Assembly (NCBI RefSeq): GCF_037081675.1
Contig: NZ_JAZAQL010000003.1
Coordinates: 62,001-126,000 of the forward strand
Direction of reading: 5' to 3'
Origin: Halorubellus litoreus
GTDB lineage: Archaea; Halobacteriota; Halobacteria; Halobacteriales; Natrialbaceae
DNA: 64,000 nucleotides
In this document: in pieces, positions 49,988 to 58,143 of the stretch
Position numbering within the stretch: the stretch's first letter is position 1
How the letters are laid out: each line of letters opens with the position of its first letter
Notes under the pieces: model-generated
The model's input: the letters and a program-made list of their open reading frames with translations, nothing else
Told to the model about the DNA's origin: nothing
Database searches by the model: none
Made by a program: the position numbers and the translations under genes

Positions 49988-50755
49988 TCACGGGAGCGAT
50001 ATCTCGAGCTCGTACTCGTTCGCGATACCAAGCACCTGGTTCGGGAGTTCCGTCTCGAACCACTCGTCGTCCATGCGCTTCGCGGGACTTGCCGCACTGA
50101 ACGCGCCGATGACGCGACCGTCGGGCCCACTGACCGGGACGCCGACCGCTTTGATGCCGTCGAGCTGTTCCTCGTGGTTGAACGCGAACCCACGCTCCCT
50201 GATCTCGTCGAGTTCCGCGTGGAGTGCGTCGCGATCGGTGATGGTCTGGTCCGTCGCGGGTTCGAGGCCGTGACGGTCGATGATATCGTCGACGCGCTGG
50301 CGCGGGAGCGCCGAGAGGATCGACTTCCCGCTGGCCGAGACGTGCAGTGGCGTCTGCTTGCCGACCGTCGAGTAGTTCCACACGGCGTGCTTCCCGGAGT
50401 GCGTGTAGAGGTAGACGCCGCGGCCGTGCTCCTCGACGAGGAAGACGGCTCGACAGTCGGTCTCCTCGGCCAGTTGCTCGGTGTAGGACCCGAGAACCTG
50501 CGCCTCGTCACGGAGGTTACGGACGTGCGTCCCGAGCCGAAGGAACTCCAGACTCAGTCGGTAGAAGTCGCCGTCCTTCGCGACGAACTCCTCGTCGGTC
50601 AACGTCGCGAGGTGACTGTGGACGGTGCTCGACGCCATGTCGAGGCGGTCGGCGAGTTCGGTCACGCGAACCGGTCCGTGTTCCTCGAGCGACCGAACGA
50701 TCGCCAGCGTCGTCTTCGTCGTCTGCAGCGTCCGCGACTGTTCCGTGTTGGTCAT
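49988..50755 (-). CDS. IclR-family transcriptional regulator
   Basis: A complete 255-residue IclR regulator. The winged helix spans residues about 10-75 (TTLAIVRSLEEHGPVRVTELADRL, SSTVHSHLATL) and the effector domain follows (ETDCRAVFLVEEHGRGVYLY; HVSASGKSILSAL; DALHAELDEIRERGFAFNHEE). The ATG at 50755 is favoured over a GTG at 50761 because a TATA box (ATATATAG, 50778-50786) lies 23-31 bases upstream. It opens the catabolic cluster and is the obvious candidate regulator of the BKACE, transporter and dehydrogenase genes; that link is inference. Confidence 0.95.
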   Translation of the reverse strand: MTNTEQSRTLQTTKTTLAIVRSLEEHGPVRVTELADRLDMASSTVHSHLATLTDEEFVAKDGDFYRLSLEFLRLGTHVRNLRDEAQVLGSYTEQLAEETDCRAVFLVEEHGRGVYLYTHSGKHAVWNYSTVGKQTPLHVSASGKSILSALPRQRVDDIIDRHGLEPATDQTITDRDALHAELDEIRERGFAFNHEEQLDGIKAVGVPVSGPDGRVIGAFSAASPAKRMDDEWFETELPNQVLGIANEYELEISLP

Positions 50756-50776
50756 ACCCACAATCTGGGCCCCGCC

Positions 50777-50787
50777 CTATATATAAT
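50777..50787 (-). promoter_or_regulatory. TATA box of the IclR gene
   Basis: CTATATATAAT on the plus strand gives ATTATATATAG on the coding strand, about 22-32 bases before the ATG at 50755. It is one of the clearest TATA boxes in the window. Further upstream, TTGTATCGCAC (50818-50828) repeats, with one change, a word found downstream of the gene. Confidence 0.6.
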
Positions 50788-50828
50788 CCATTGCTCGCGG
50801 ACAGACGGTGCATGTTATTGTATCGCAC

Positions 50829-51179
50829 CCGGTGTCGCATATCACGGTAGTCGTTCGCAAGAGGGAGAGACACCGCGTTCTGCGCCGGTAGCGACCGTCT
50901 CTCGCCCGGTATCGAACGTGGTATATGAAGTCCAGTCCTCGTGAACCGGGGTTGCCCGTACGTACTCTAGGCAATGGGTAGTCTATAAGGTGAATAAACG
51001 TCCACGTATCGACTTCTGTCCGTGACACATCGTCCGGAATAAGCCACCGTGCCGGGGGCGGTGAGGAGCCCATTCGCGAGAGCAGAATCTGGCCCAAACA
51101 ATCGTGATGAATTCGAATGGCGCGAGCGATAGCTCACGAACCAGGCTGACGGAGAGAAGTAGTGGGCGGGACGCGACGG
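50829..51179. other. Intergenic stretch of about 350 bp
   Basis: This lies between the IclR promoter and the 3' end of the BKACE gene. No gene, repeat or strong palindrome was seen. Confidence 0.35.
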
Positions 51180-52034
51180 TCAGAGACCCAGCATCGCCCG
51201 CGCCTCGTCCGTGTCTGCGATGGGGCGATTCAGCTCGTCGGCGATACGGGCGGTCCGTTCGACGAACTGCGCGTTGCTCTCCGCGAGTTCGTCCTTCCGG
51301 TAGTAGATGTTGTCCTCCATCCCGACGCGAACGTGCCCCCCCATCGTGATCGCCATCGTCGTCAGCGGGAGTTGGTGGCGGCCGACCGCGAGCGCCTGCC
51401 ACTCCGCCGGCTCGGGGAGGTTGTCGACGAGGTTTATCAGGTTACGTGGATGCGCCGGCGTCCCGGTCTGCATCCCGAGGATGAGCGTACACCAGTACGG
51501 GGTCTCGAGGAGTCCCTCGTCGATGAGGTGGGTCATCTCGGGGTAGTGGCCAGGGTTGAAGACCTCGAGTTCCGGTTTCACGCCTGCTTCCCGAAGGCGT
51601 TCCGCGTACTCCTCGTTCTGCTCGCGGGTGTTCACCGCCGTCCTGGTCTGGCCGAAGTTCATCGGCCCGAGGTCCATCGTCGCCATCTCCGGGCGAGGGT
51701 CGGTCTCCAGGGCCGGGGCGATGCGCTCCTCGCGGGTGAAGATGCCGCCGCCACCGGTCGTGAAGTTGACGATGATGTCGTCGCAGTACTCGTCGATGGT
51801 GTCGAGGAGTTCCTGATACCGCGCGACCGACTTCGTCTTGTCACCGGCGTCGTCCCTCGCGTGGAGGTGCACGATGGAGGCACCGGCCTCCTCGCACGCC
51901 GCGAGGTCCTGTGCGACCTCGACCGGCTGTTCGGGGAGATTCGGGTTCGCCTCCTTGCCGTGGTGGCCGCCGGTCGTCGCCACGCTGATTATCAGCTTCT
52001 TCTCGAAGTAGTCCTCGTACCCGCTGTAAGCCAT
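51180..52034 (-). CDS. Beta-keto acid cleavage enzyme (BKACE, DUF849 family)
   Basis: A 284-residue zinc enzyme. Family landmarks are KKLIISVATTGGHHGK near the N-terminus, ASIVHLHARD (the HxH zinc ligands), VNFTTGGGG, PELEVFNPGHY and GGHVRVGMEDNIYY near the C-terminus (third zinc ligand and active-site Glu region). BKACEs condense a beta-keto acid with acetyl-CoA, releasing acetoacetate and a new CoA ester; 3-keto-5-aminohexanoate cleavage (lysine fermentation) is the founding reaction, but the family is broad. Here the context of dehydrogenases and a CoA ligase suggests that it cleaves a beta-keto acid made from the imported compound. The start is ATG 52034 with a TATA-like box 25-32 bases upstream. 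Confidence 0.92.
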   Translation of the reverse strand: MAYSGYEDYFEKKLIISVATTGGHHGKEANPNLPEQPVEVAQDLAACEEAGASIVHLHARDDAGDKTKSVARYQELLDTIDEYCDDIIVNFTTGGGGIFTREERIAPALETDPRPEMATMDLGPMNFGQTRTAVNTREQNEEYAERLREAGVKPELEVFNPGHYPEMTHLIDEGLLETPYWCTLILGMQTGTPAHPRNLINLVDNLPEPAEWQALAVGRHQLPLTTMAITMGGHVRVGMEDNIYYRKDELAESNAQFVERTARIADELNRPIADTDEARAMLGL

Positions 52035-52056
52035 GGTCGAAAAAGACTCGAAATGA

Positions 52057-52067
52057 TTGTATAAAGT
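52057..52067 (-). promoter_or_regulatory. TATA-like box of the BKACE gene
   Basis: TTGTATAAAGT on the plus strand gives ACTTTATACAA on the coding strand, 23-33 bases before the ATG at 52034. Confidence 0.55.
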
Positions 52068-52153
52068 TTTGGGTGTGGGGTTGGCTCGCGGTCGGCTGGC
52101 CAGCTATCCCGCGTACGTGGTGATACTCACCCCCGTCAGCCGGTTCACCCAAA

Positions 52154-52164
52154 AATCTAAATAG
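52154..52164 (+). promoter_or_regulatory. TATA-like box of the first SDR gene
   Basis: AATCTAAATAG lies 22-32 bases before the ATG at 52186. The BKACE and SDR genes are thus divergent units sharing a 151-base control region. Confidence 0.5.
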
Positions 52165-52185
52165 CATGTGTGACTCTATCGTGCT

Positions 52186-52962
52186 ATGCGTCCCGAGAGC
52201 ACCGCGATCGTCACCGGTGGCGCCCGCGGTATCGGTCAATCGATCTGTGTAGAGCTCGCTCGACGAGGTGCCTCGGTCGTCGTCGCCGACCTCGATACCG
52301 ACGAGATGGCGGAGACGAAGGAGATGGTCGAGGAGACCGGGCGTCGCTGCGAGCCCATCGAGACGAACGTCGGCTCCAGCGAGGACGTCGAGGAGACGGT
52401 CGAATGGGTCGTCGACGAGTTCGGGTCCGTCGAGTACCTCGTCAACAACGCCGGCATCGCCGGGCCCACCGCGTCCTGCGAGAACGTGTCCACGGACGAC
52501 TGGGAACAGACGCTCGCCGTCAACCTCAAGGGCCCGTTCCAGATGTGTCGCGAGGTCGTCCCGCACATGCGAGCGGAGTCCTTCGGTCGGATCGTCAACA
52601 TCGCGTCGGTCACCGGGAAGCGACCGCTACCGAACCGGACGCCGTACGCGGCGAGCAAGATGGGCGTCATCGGTTTCACGCGGACGCTCGCCGCGGAGGT
52701 CGGGGACGCGAACATCAACGTCAACGCGGTGTGTCCCGGGTCGGTCGACGGCCCACGCATCAGACGAGTGTTCGAGCGGCAGGCCGCCGAGACCGGGAGG
52801 GACTACGAGGAGATCCGTGGGGACGTCGAGCGCGAGGCCGCCCGCGGGGAGCTCGTCGACAGCGAGGACGTCGCGGACCTCGTCGGATACCTCTGCTCCG
52901 AGCACTCCGAGCGGATAACGGGACAGGACATCAACGTCTCCGCGGGGAAGGTGATGTACTGA
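52186..52962 (+). CDS. Short-chain dehydrogenase/reductase (SDR)
   Basis: A 258-residue NAD(P)-dependent oxidoreductase. The Rossmann motif is TGGARGIG (TGxxxGIG), NNAG is intact and the catalytic set is Ser141, Tyr154 and Lys158 (IASVTG...YAASK). The Asp in VVADLD at the end of the second strand favours NAD over NADP. Such enzymes oxidise secondary alcohols of sugars, polyols or 3-hydroxyacids. Its position between BKACE and the importer suggests that it makes the keto compound from the imported substrate. Confidence 0.93.
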   Translation: MRPESTAIVTGGARGIGQSICVELARRGASVVVADLDTDEMAETKEMVEETGRRCEPIETNVGSSEDVEETVEWVVDEFGSVEYLVNNAGIAGPTASCENVSTDDWEQTLAVNLKGPFQMCREVVPHMRAESFGRIVNIASVTGKRPLPNRTPYAASKMGVIGFTRTLAAEVGDANINVNAVCPGSVDGPRIRRVFERQAAETGRDYEEIRGDVEREAARGELVDSEDVADLVGYLCSEHSERITGQDINVSAGKVMY

Positions 52963-53121
52963 GTGCGGCATCGGACCGGGCGCGGCCGAACGCGAGCGAG
53001 AAAGATGCGGTCCGGTGTCGCGCGGAACGAACGATGCGACGCCGGGTGCCCAGACGCGAGAACCGGACGCTGAGCGGCGCAGAACCCGTCAAAAGACGGC
53101 ATATGATTCTTCATAAACAAA

Positions 53122-53132
53122 AACTATATATG
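53122..53132 (+). promoter_or_regulatory. TATA-like box of the sugar-type ABC importer operon
   Basis: AACTATATATG lies 23-33 bases before the ATG at 53155. GCATAT (53099-53104) and ATATGC (53128-53133) form an inverted repeat spanning the promoter, a possible operator. Confidence 0.5.
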
Positions 53133-53154
53133 CACGGTCTGACAGTGTAGGCGT

Positions 53155-54513
53155 ATGTCAGGTCAGCAGTCGCCAGACACTAGGCGGTCGTTTGTCAGTA
53201 AACTCGCCGGCACTGCCGGCGTCGCAGGAATGGCCTCGCTCGCGGGCTGTAACAGCACCTCGGGCGGGGGCGGCGGCGATGGCGGAGACGGGTCGGACGG
53301 GTCGGACGGGTCGGACGGGTCGGACGGGTCGAGCGGGGACGGCGGCGATGGCTCGTTGACCTCGATGGGGTCGATCGCGAACCGGAACAACTCCTACTGG
53401 CTGAGCTGGGAGAAGGGCTACCTAGAGGCCGCCGAAGCGTTCGGGTACGAGACGAACGTCCAGACGAACAACGGCGAGGTGTCGACCCAGAAGCAGCAGT
53501 TCGACACCGCCGTCTCGAACGACGCCGACTTCATCGTCGGGCAGACGTACACGAACGCGGCCGCGATATCGCTCGCGGAGACGCTGCGCGACAGCGGCGT
53601 TCCGGGCGTGCTCGCGGTGACCATCGCGGACTGGTACGTCCCGCAGGACGCCGGCAAGGAGTACGTGACGTTCTTCACGCCGCACTTCGTCAACCACGCG
53701 TACAGCGCCGCGAAGATGCTGTTCGAGGCGATGGACGGCAGCGGGAAGTTCGTCCACATCGAGGGGAACCGGGGCACCGCCCCGAACATCGGTCGGAACA
53801 AGGGCGTGGACCTGGCGATGCAGGAGTACCCCGACATCGAGATGGCGGGGCCCCGCCAGCCGGGGAACTTCATCCGCTCGGACGCCCGCAGCGTCATGAA
53901 CGACAAGGTCTCGCAGTTCGGCGACGACATCGACGGCTTCTTCGGCCAGAACGACGCCGTCGCGCTCGGTGGACTCACCATCCTCGAGGAGAACGACATC
54001 GACGTCCCCGTCGTCGGCATCGACGCCAGCGAACCCGGACTTGCGGCCATCGCCGAAGATCGGATGACCGGCACCGTCTCCGGGATGGGGCCGTGGCAGG
54101 CGGGGTGGTCCGTCGCGAAGTGCCACGACTACATCAACGGGCACGAGGTCAGTGGCGCCGAGAAGATGATGTCGTTCAACGCGCCGGTCTGCGTGAAGAA
54201 CCCGAGCGAGTGGGAGGACGTCATCGACCGGCTGCCGGTCGTCGACGCCGCCGACTACAACGAGGCCATCTTCTCGGGCGAGACGCCGTACGACTGGAAG
54301 AAGATGTCCGTCGTCGAGGCCGGCGAGGACGCCTGGGACCCCCAGATCGACATGTCGCCGATGAACCTCGCGGACATCAAGGAGGTCCTGGACTGGTCCG
54401 ACGACGAGAAGCCCTCTGGGTACTCGCTCCCCGACGTCTACACGGACGACGCACAGCAGGAGGAGATCACGACGCTGTACGAGGAGCAGTTCCAGACGAA
54501 CCCCCTGGGGTGA
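53155..54513 (+). CDS. ABC transporter substrate-binding lipoprotein, type I periplasmic fold (RbsB-like)
   Basis: A 452-residue surface lipoprotein. The Tat/lipobox is TRRSFVSKLAGTAG...LAGC (Cys32). A Gly/Asp/Ser linker with a perfect DNA repeat follows, then the sugar-binding type I domain (about 68-400), recognisable by KGYLEAAEAFGYE, FIVGQTYTNAAAISLAETLRDSGVPGV, IEGNRGTAPNIGRNKGVDLAM and FFGQNDAVALGGLTILEENDIDVPVVGID. These proteins bind pentoses, hexoses, polyols or autoinducer-like molecules. The ATPase gene starts 15 bases later. The ligand is the unknown substrate of the catabolic cluster. Confidence 0.93.
   Translation: MSGQQSPDTRRSFVSKLAGTAGVAGMASLAGCNSTSGGGGGDGGDGSDGSDGSDGSDGSSGDGGDGSLTSMGSIANRNNSYWLSWEKGYLEAAEAFGYETNVQTNNGEVSTQKQQFDTAVSNDADFIVGQTYTNAAAISLAETLRDSGVPGVLAVTIADWYVPQDAGKEYVTFFTPHFVNHAYSAAKMLFEAMDGSGKFVHIEGNRGTAPNIGRNKGVDLAMQEYPDIEMAGPRQPGNFIRSDARSVMNDKVSQFGDDIDGFFGQNDAVALGGLTILEENDIDVPVVGIDASEPGLAAIAEDRMTGTVSGMGPWQAGWSVAKCHDYINGHEVSGAEKMMSFNAPVCVKNPSEWEDVIDRLPVVDAADYNEAIFSGETPYDWKKMSVVEAGEDAWDPQIDMSPMNLADIKEVLDWSDDEKPSGYSLPDVYTDDAQQEEITTLYEEQFQTNPLG
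53291..53335 (+). repeat. 9-bp tandem repeat encoding the lipoprotein linker
   Basis: GGTCGGACG occurs four times exactly and a fifth time as GGTCGAGCG. It encodes a GSDGSDGSD-type linker between the lipid anchor and the binding domain. Such exact repeats can change length by slippage. Confidence 0.8.
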
Positions 54514-54528
54514 CTCGGAACGCGACCA

Positions 54529-56094
54529 ATGTCATCAGAGACAGACGCGGCCACGACGAAGGCAGACGCCCCCGGTAGCGACTCGAGTAGCTTCCGCGTC
54601 GAAGGTATCTCGAAGTCGTTCCGGCACGTGCAGGCCCTCGACGACGTCTCGCTCGAGGTCGAGCGAGGGGAAGTCATCGGTCTCGTCGGAGAGAACGGTG
54701 CCGGGAAGAGCACGCTCCTGAACATCCTGACGGGCGTGCTCGAAGCGGACGAGGGACAGCTCTACGTCGACGGTGAACCGGTCACGTTCACGAACCCGCG
54801 CGAAGCGGCCGAGTACGGCGTCTCGCTGGTGCACCAGGAGCAGGACGTCATCACGACGCTCAGGGGCTACGAGAACCTCTACCTCGGCCGGGAGAAGGAG
54901 CGCTTCGGCGTGCTGGACATGGAGACGATGCGCGAGGACGCGCAGGCGTTCGTCGACGACCTCGGTATCAACATCGACGTCAACGACCAGGTCCGGGATT
55001 ACACGTTCAACGAGCGCCAGATGCTCGAGATCGCGAAGGCGTTCCACGTCTCGCAGAACTCCGAGAATCCCGTCATCTTGCTCGACGAGCCGACCGCCGG
55101 GCTCGAGGAGAGCGGCCGCAAGATCCTCTTCGATCTCGTGAACGACCTCCGGGACAGGGCGACGTTCGTGTTCGTGTCGCACGAACTCGACGAAGTGCTG
55201 CAGATATCCGACCGCATCTACGTGCTGAAAGACGGCGAGCGTGTCGACATGACGCGCGTCGAAGATGCGACGACGGACTCCCTGCAGCAGTCGATGGTCG
55301 GTCGGGAGACCGCCGACGAGTACTACCGCGTCCCCGATCAGCGCCCGGAGGACCAACTGGGAGAGGTCACGTTATCGGTCGACTCGGTGACTCACCAGGA
55401 CGTGGTCGGTCCGGTGTCGTTCTCGGTCCGCGAGGGCGAGATATTCGGCGTCGTCGGCGTGGAAGGGTCGGGCAAGCAGCGGTTCGGTCGGCTGCTCGCC
55501 GGTGACCTCGACATGACCGGCGGCTCTCTCGCCGTCGGTGACACCGAGCTCGAGGACCCGTCCGTCTCGGACATGGTAGACGCCGGTGTCGGCTACATCC
55601 CGAAGGACCGGAAGTCGGAGGGACTCCTCCTCTACCAGTCCGTGCTGGTGAACACGTCGCTCGCGATGGTCCGCGACATGAACGGCAACATGCCCACCCT
55701 GGACCTCGACGCGGAGAAGGAGGCGACCGCGAGAGCGATCGAGGAGCTCTCCATCAAGACGCCGGGACCGAACGCGCTCGTCCACGGCCTGAGCGGCGGG
55801 AACCAGCAGAAGGTCGTCATCGCGCGGTGGCTCGCGCAGAACACGCCCGTGCTCGTGATGGACAACGTGACGCGCGGCATCGACGTCGGCGCGAAAGAGG
55901 AGGTGTATCGGCTCTGCCGGGAACTGACCGAGCAGGGCGTCTCGATCGTCTTCATCGGCGACGAACTGCCGGAGGTCATCGGAATGTCGAACCGCATCGG
56001 CGTGATGGCGAGAGGCAAGTTCGTCGGCGAGCCGTTCGACGCCTCCGCTGGAAACAAACCAACCGAAGAAGACCTGATACAGGAGATGATATAA
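54529..56094 (+). CDS. Sugar ABC transporter ATP-binding protein (RbsA/XylG type, two NBDs)
   Basis: A 521-residue ATPase with two nucleotide-binding domains. The first (about 22-265) has Walker A GENGAGKS (54-61), ERQMLEIAKAF in place of a canonical LSGGQ signature, and VILLDEPTAGL. The second (about 285-521) has the usual degenerate Walker A (GVEGSGKQ), a good signature LSGGNQQKVVIARWL and Walker B-like VLVMDNVTRGIDVG, in which the usual DEPT is DNVT. This is the normal RbsA pattern, with one weaker half. It energises the binding protein and permease on either side. Confidence 0.95.
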   Translation: MSSETDAATTKADAPGSDSSSFRVEGISKSFRHVQALDDVSLEVERGEVIGLVGENGAGKSTLLNILTGVLEADEGQLYVDGEPVTFTNPREAAEYGVSLVHQEQDVITTLRGYENLYLGREKERFGVLDMETMREDAQAFVDDLGINIDVNDQVRDYTFNERQMLEIAKAFHVSQNSENPVILLDEPTAGLEESGRKILFDLVNDLRDRATFVFVSHELDEVLQISDRIYVLKDGERVDMTRVEDATTDSLQQSMVGRETADEYYRVPDQRPEDQLGEVTLSVDSVTHQDVVGPVSFSVREGEIFGVVGVEGSGKQRFGRLLAGDLDMTGGSLAVGDTELEDPSVSDMVDAGVGYIPKDRKSEGLLLYQSVLVNTSLAMVRDMNGNMPTLDLDAEKEATARAIEELSIKTPGPNALVHGLSGGNQQKVVIARWLAQNTPVLVMDNVTRGIDVGAKEEVYRLCRELTEQGVSIVFIGDELPEVIGMSNRIGVMARGKFVGEPFDASAGNKPTEEDLIQEMI

Positions 56095-56096
56095 CG

Positions 56097-57107
56097 ATGA
56101 GTACGAGCGACGTCAACGAGTGGATCGCCGACCAAGTGGAGCAGCGCACCCTGCAGGACTGGATCCAGGACCTCGGGCCGTTCGTCATGCTGTTCGGCCT
56201 GATGGTCATCTTCAGCCTGACCACGGATCGCTTCCTCTCCGAGGGGAACCTGTTGGACAACGTGGCGAAGAACGCCGTGACCCTCCTGCTGGTCGCACTC
56301 GCTGGGACCTTCCCGATCCTCCAGCAGAGCATCGACCTCTCGGTCGAGTCCGTCGTCCTGTTGACCGGGGTCGTCACCGTCATCCTGATCTCCGAGTTCC
56401 AGCTCGGCCTGCTGGCGATACCGCTCGCGATCGGCGCTGGGATGCTCGCTGGCCTGTTCAACGGCCTGGTGTTCACGAAGCTCAAGGTCCCGTCGTTCCT
56501 CGTCACGCTTGGGACGCTATCGGTGATGGCCGGCGTTGGGAAGATCATCACCGGTGGGTCCACCATCACGTTCCGGAACGAGTCCATCCGCGCGATCTCG
56601 ACCGGCCAGGTCGTCATCCCCTTCACCGACTTCGGCATCCCCAACCTCGTGATCTGGGGACTGTTGATCTACGTCGGAACGATCCTGCTGGCGTTCCGCA
56701 CGAAGTTCGGCCGGTACTGTTTCGCGCTCGGCGAGAACGAGCGCGTCGTCGAGCTCGCCGGTGCGAAGGTCGACCGGTACAAGATCTACCCGTTCGTGTT
56801 GTCGGGGCTGCTCTGTGGCGTTGCCGGCGTCCTGCTGACGCTCCGCATCTCCTCGGCGTCCCCGAACATCGGGAGCGGGCTCCTGCTGCCGAGCATCGCC
56901 GCCATCGTCATGGGCGGGACGGCGCTGACCGGCGGGGTCGGCGGTCCGCACCGGACGATACTCGGCGTGCTCGTCATCGCGGTGTTGAACAACGGCATGA
57001 ACCTGCTCGCGGTGGACTCCTTCGTGCAGGAGATCATCCTGGGCCTCGTGGTGGTCTCGGCCGTCGCACTCTCTATCGACCGCGACAAGATAGACGTCGT
57101 GAAGTGA
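56097..57107 (+). CDS. Sugar ABC transporter permease (RbsC type)
   Basis: A 336-residue membrane protein with about nine hydrophobic segments. RbsC landmarks are the AGTFPILQQSIDLSVESVVLL segment, LAGLFNGLVFTKLKVPSFLVTLG, ALGENERVVELAGAKVDRYK (the ATPase-contacting loop) and IVMGGTALTGGVGGPHRTILG. The start two bases after the ATPase stop shows co-translation. Only one permease gene is present, so the channel is probably a homodimer, as in RbsC systems. Confidence 0.95.
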   Translation: MSTSDVNEWIADQVEQRTLQDWIQDLGPFVMLFGLMVIFSLTTDRFLSEGNLLDNVAKNAVTLLLVALAGTFPILQQSIDLSVESVVLLTGVVTVILISEFQLGLLAIPLAIGAGMLAGLFNGLVFTKLKVPSFLVTLGTLSVMAGVGKIITGGSTITFRNESIRAISTGQVVIPFTDFGIPNLVIWGLLIYVGTILLAFRTKFGRYCFALGENERVVELAGAKVDRYKIYPFVLSGLLCGVAGVLLTLRISSASPNIGSGLLLPSIAAIVMGGTALTGGVGGPHRTILGVLVIAVLNNGMNLLAVDSFVQEIILGLVVVSAVALSIDRDKIDVVK

Positions 57108-57232
57108 ACTCGGGCCGGGTGGCCCGGTTCACGCTCCCCCTTCGGTGCTGACGGACAGGCTCGAATCGTTTCGGTTCTTCGTCGAACCGCGCTCCGTTTT
57201 TCCCGTCGGTTCGAAGCGACCGTGCCGTCCGG

Positions 57233-57988
57233 TCAGGCGGTGAAACCGCCGTCGACGACGAGGTTGTGGCCGGTGACGAACGACGCGTCGTCGCTGGCGA
57301 GGAAGAGCACGCCGTCGGCGACCTCTTCGGGTTGGCCCGCGCGACCGAGCGGCGTCTCCTCGAGGAGGCCGTCGATAGTGTCGCCGTCCTCCAGCGTCAT
57401 CGCGGTCTCGATGATGCCGGGATTGATGGCGTTGACGCGGACGCCGTTCTCGCCGTGTTCGAGCGCGAGCTGGCGCGTGAGATTCGTGACGCCGCCCTTC
57501 GACGTGCAGTACAGCGAGGAGTTGTCGATGCCGCCGAGGCCGGCGATGGAGGACATGTTGACGATGGCGCCGCCGTCGTCCTGGTCGGCCATGACGTCGA
57601 GCGCGGCCTGACAGCCGAAGTAGACGCCGCGGAGGTTGATGTCCATGAGCACGTCGTAGTCCTCGGGGTCGGCGTCGAGTATCGGCATCTGTCGGTCGAT
57701 GCCGGCGTTGTTGACCATGACGTCGAGCGACCCGAACCGCTCGACGTGCGCGTCGACGGCGTCGTGGATGGCCGCTGGGTCGCTGACGTCGCACTCCACG
57801 AACTGCGCCTCGCGCCCCATGTCGGCGATGAGTTCGTGAGTCGGGTCGCCGCCCATCCGGGGTTCCTCCTGGATGTCGCTGACGGTGACGCTGGCGCCTT
57901 CCTCGGCGAACTTCCGGGCGATGGCGCGTCCGTTCCCCGACGCGGCACCGGTCACCAGTACTGACTGCCCGCTGAATCGGTCTGACAT
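57233..57988 (-). CDS. Short-chain dehydrogenase/reductase (SDR)
   Basis: A 251-residue SDR. TGAASGNG (TGxxxGxG) replaces the usual GIG by GNG; NNAG is intact and the catalytic residues are Ser146/147 (NMSSIAG), Tyr160 and Lys164 (YCTSK). VSDIQ after the second strand suggests NAD. The protein ends with GHNLVVDGGFTA as in glucose/ribitol-type dehydrogenases. It is transcribed divergently from the aldehyde dehydrogenase. Two different SDRs in the cluster suggest two alcohol-oxidising steps or two stereo-specificities. Confidence 0.93.
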   Translation of the reverse strand: MSDRFSGQSVLVTGAASGNGRAIARKFAEEGASVTVSDIQEEPRMGGDPTHELIADMGREAQFVECDVSDPAAIHDAVDAHVERFGSLDVMVNNAGIDRQMPILDADPEDYDVLMDINLRGVYFGCQAALDVMADQDDGGAIVNMSSIAGLGGIDNSSLYCTSKGGVTNLTRQLALEHGENGVRVNAINPGIIETAMTLEDGDTIDGLLEETPLGRAGQPEEVADGVLFLASDDASFVTGHNLVVDGGFTA

Positions 57989-58055
57989 GTTCTCACCTCC
58001 AGATTCCCCTGCGTCGGGATTAAACATTTATGAGGAATCCTGACAGGAGGACGGC

Positions 58056-58091
58056 GAACGAACTGACAGTGACGTTCCAGCAGGTTCGTTC
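58056..58091. promoter_or_regulatory. Inverted repeat between divergent SDR and ALDH genes
   Basis: GAACGAAC (58056-58063) and GTTCGTTC (58084-58091) are perfect 8-base arms with a 20-base spacer. They lie in the shared promoter region, upstream of the ALDH TATA box. The spacing suits a dimeric or tetrameric regulator such as IclR. Confidence 0.5.
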
Positions 58092-58104
58092 CCAGACGCT
58101 GTCA

Positions 58105-58116
58105 AAAACTATTATG
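58105..58116 (+). promoter_or_regulatory. TATA-like box of the aldehyde dehydrogenase gene
   Basis: AAACTATTATGC lies 28-39 bases before the ATG at 58144. It supports that start rather than the in-frame ATG at 58030. Confidence 0.5.
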
Positions 58117-58143
58117 CGAGTGGCAGACAGTTTACCGTACACA

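Noticed and set aside
53291..53335. Possible CRISPR-like or satellite array
   Set aside because: It is a 9-bp in-frame repeat encoding a lipoprotein linker; no spacers are present.
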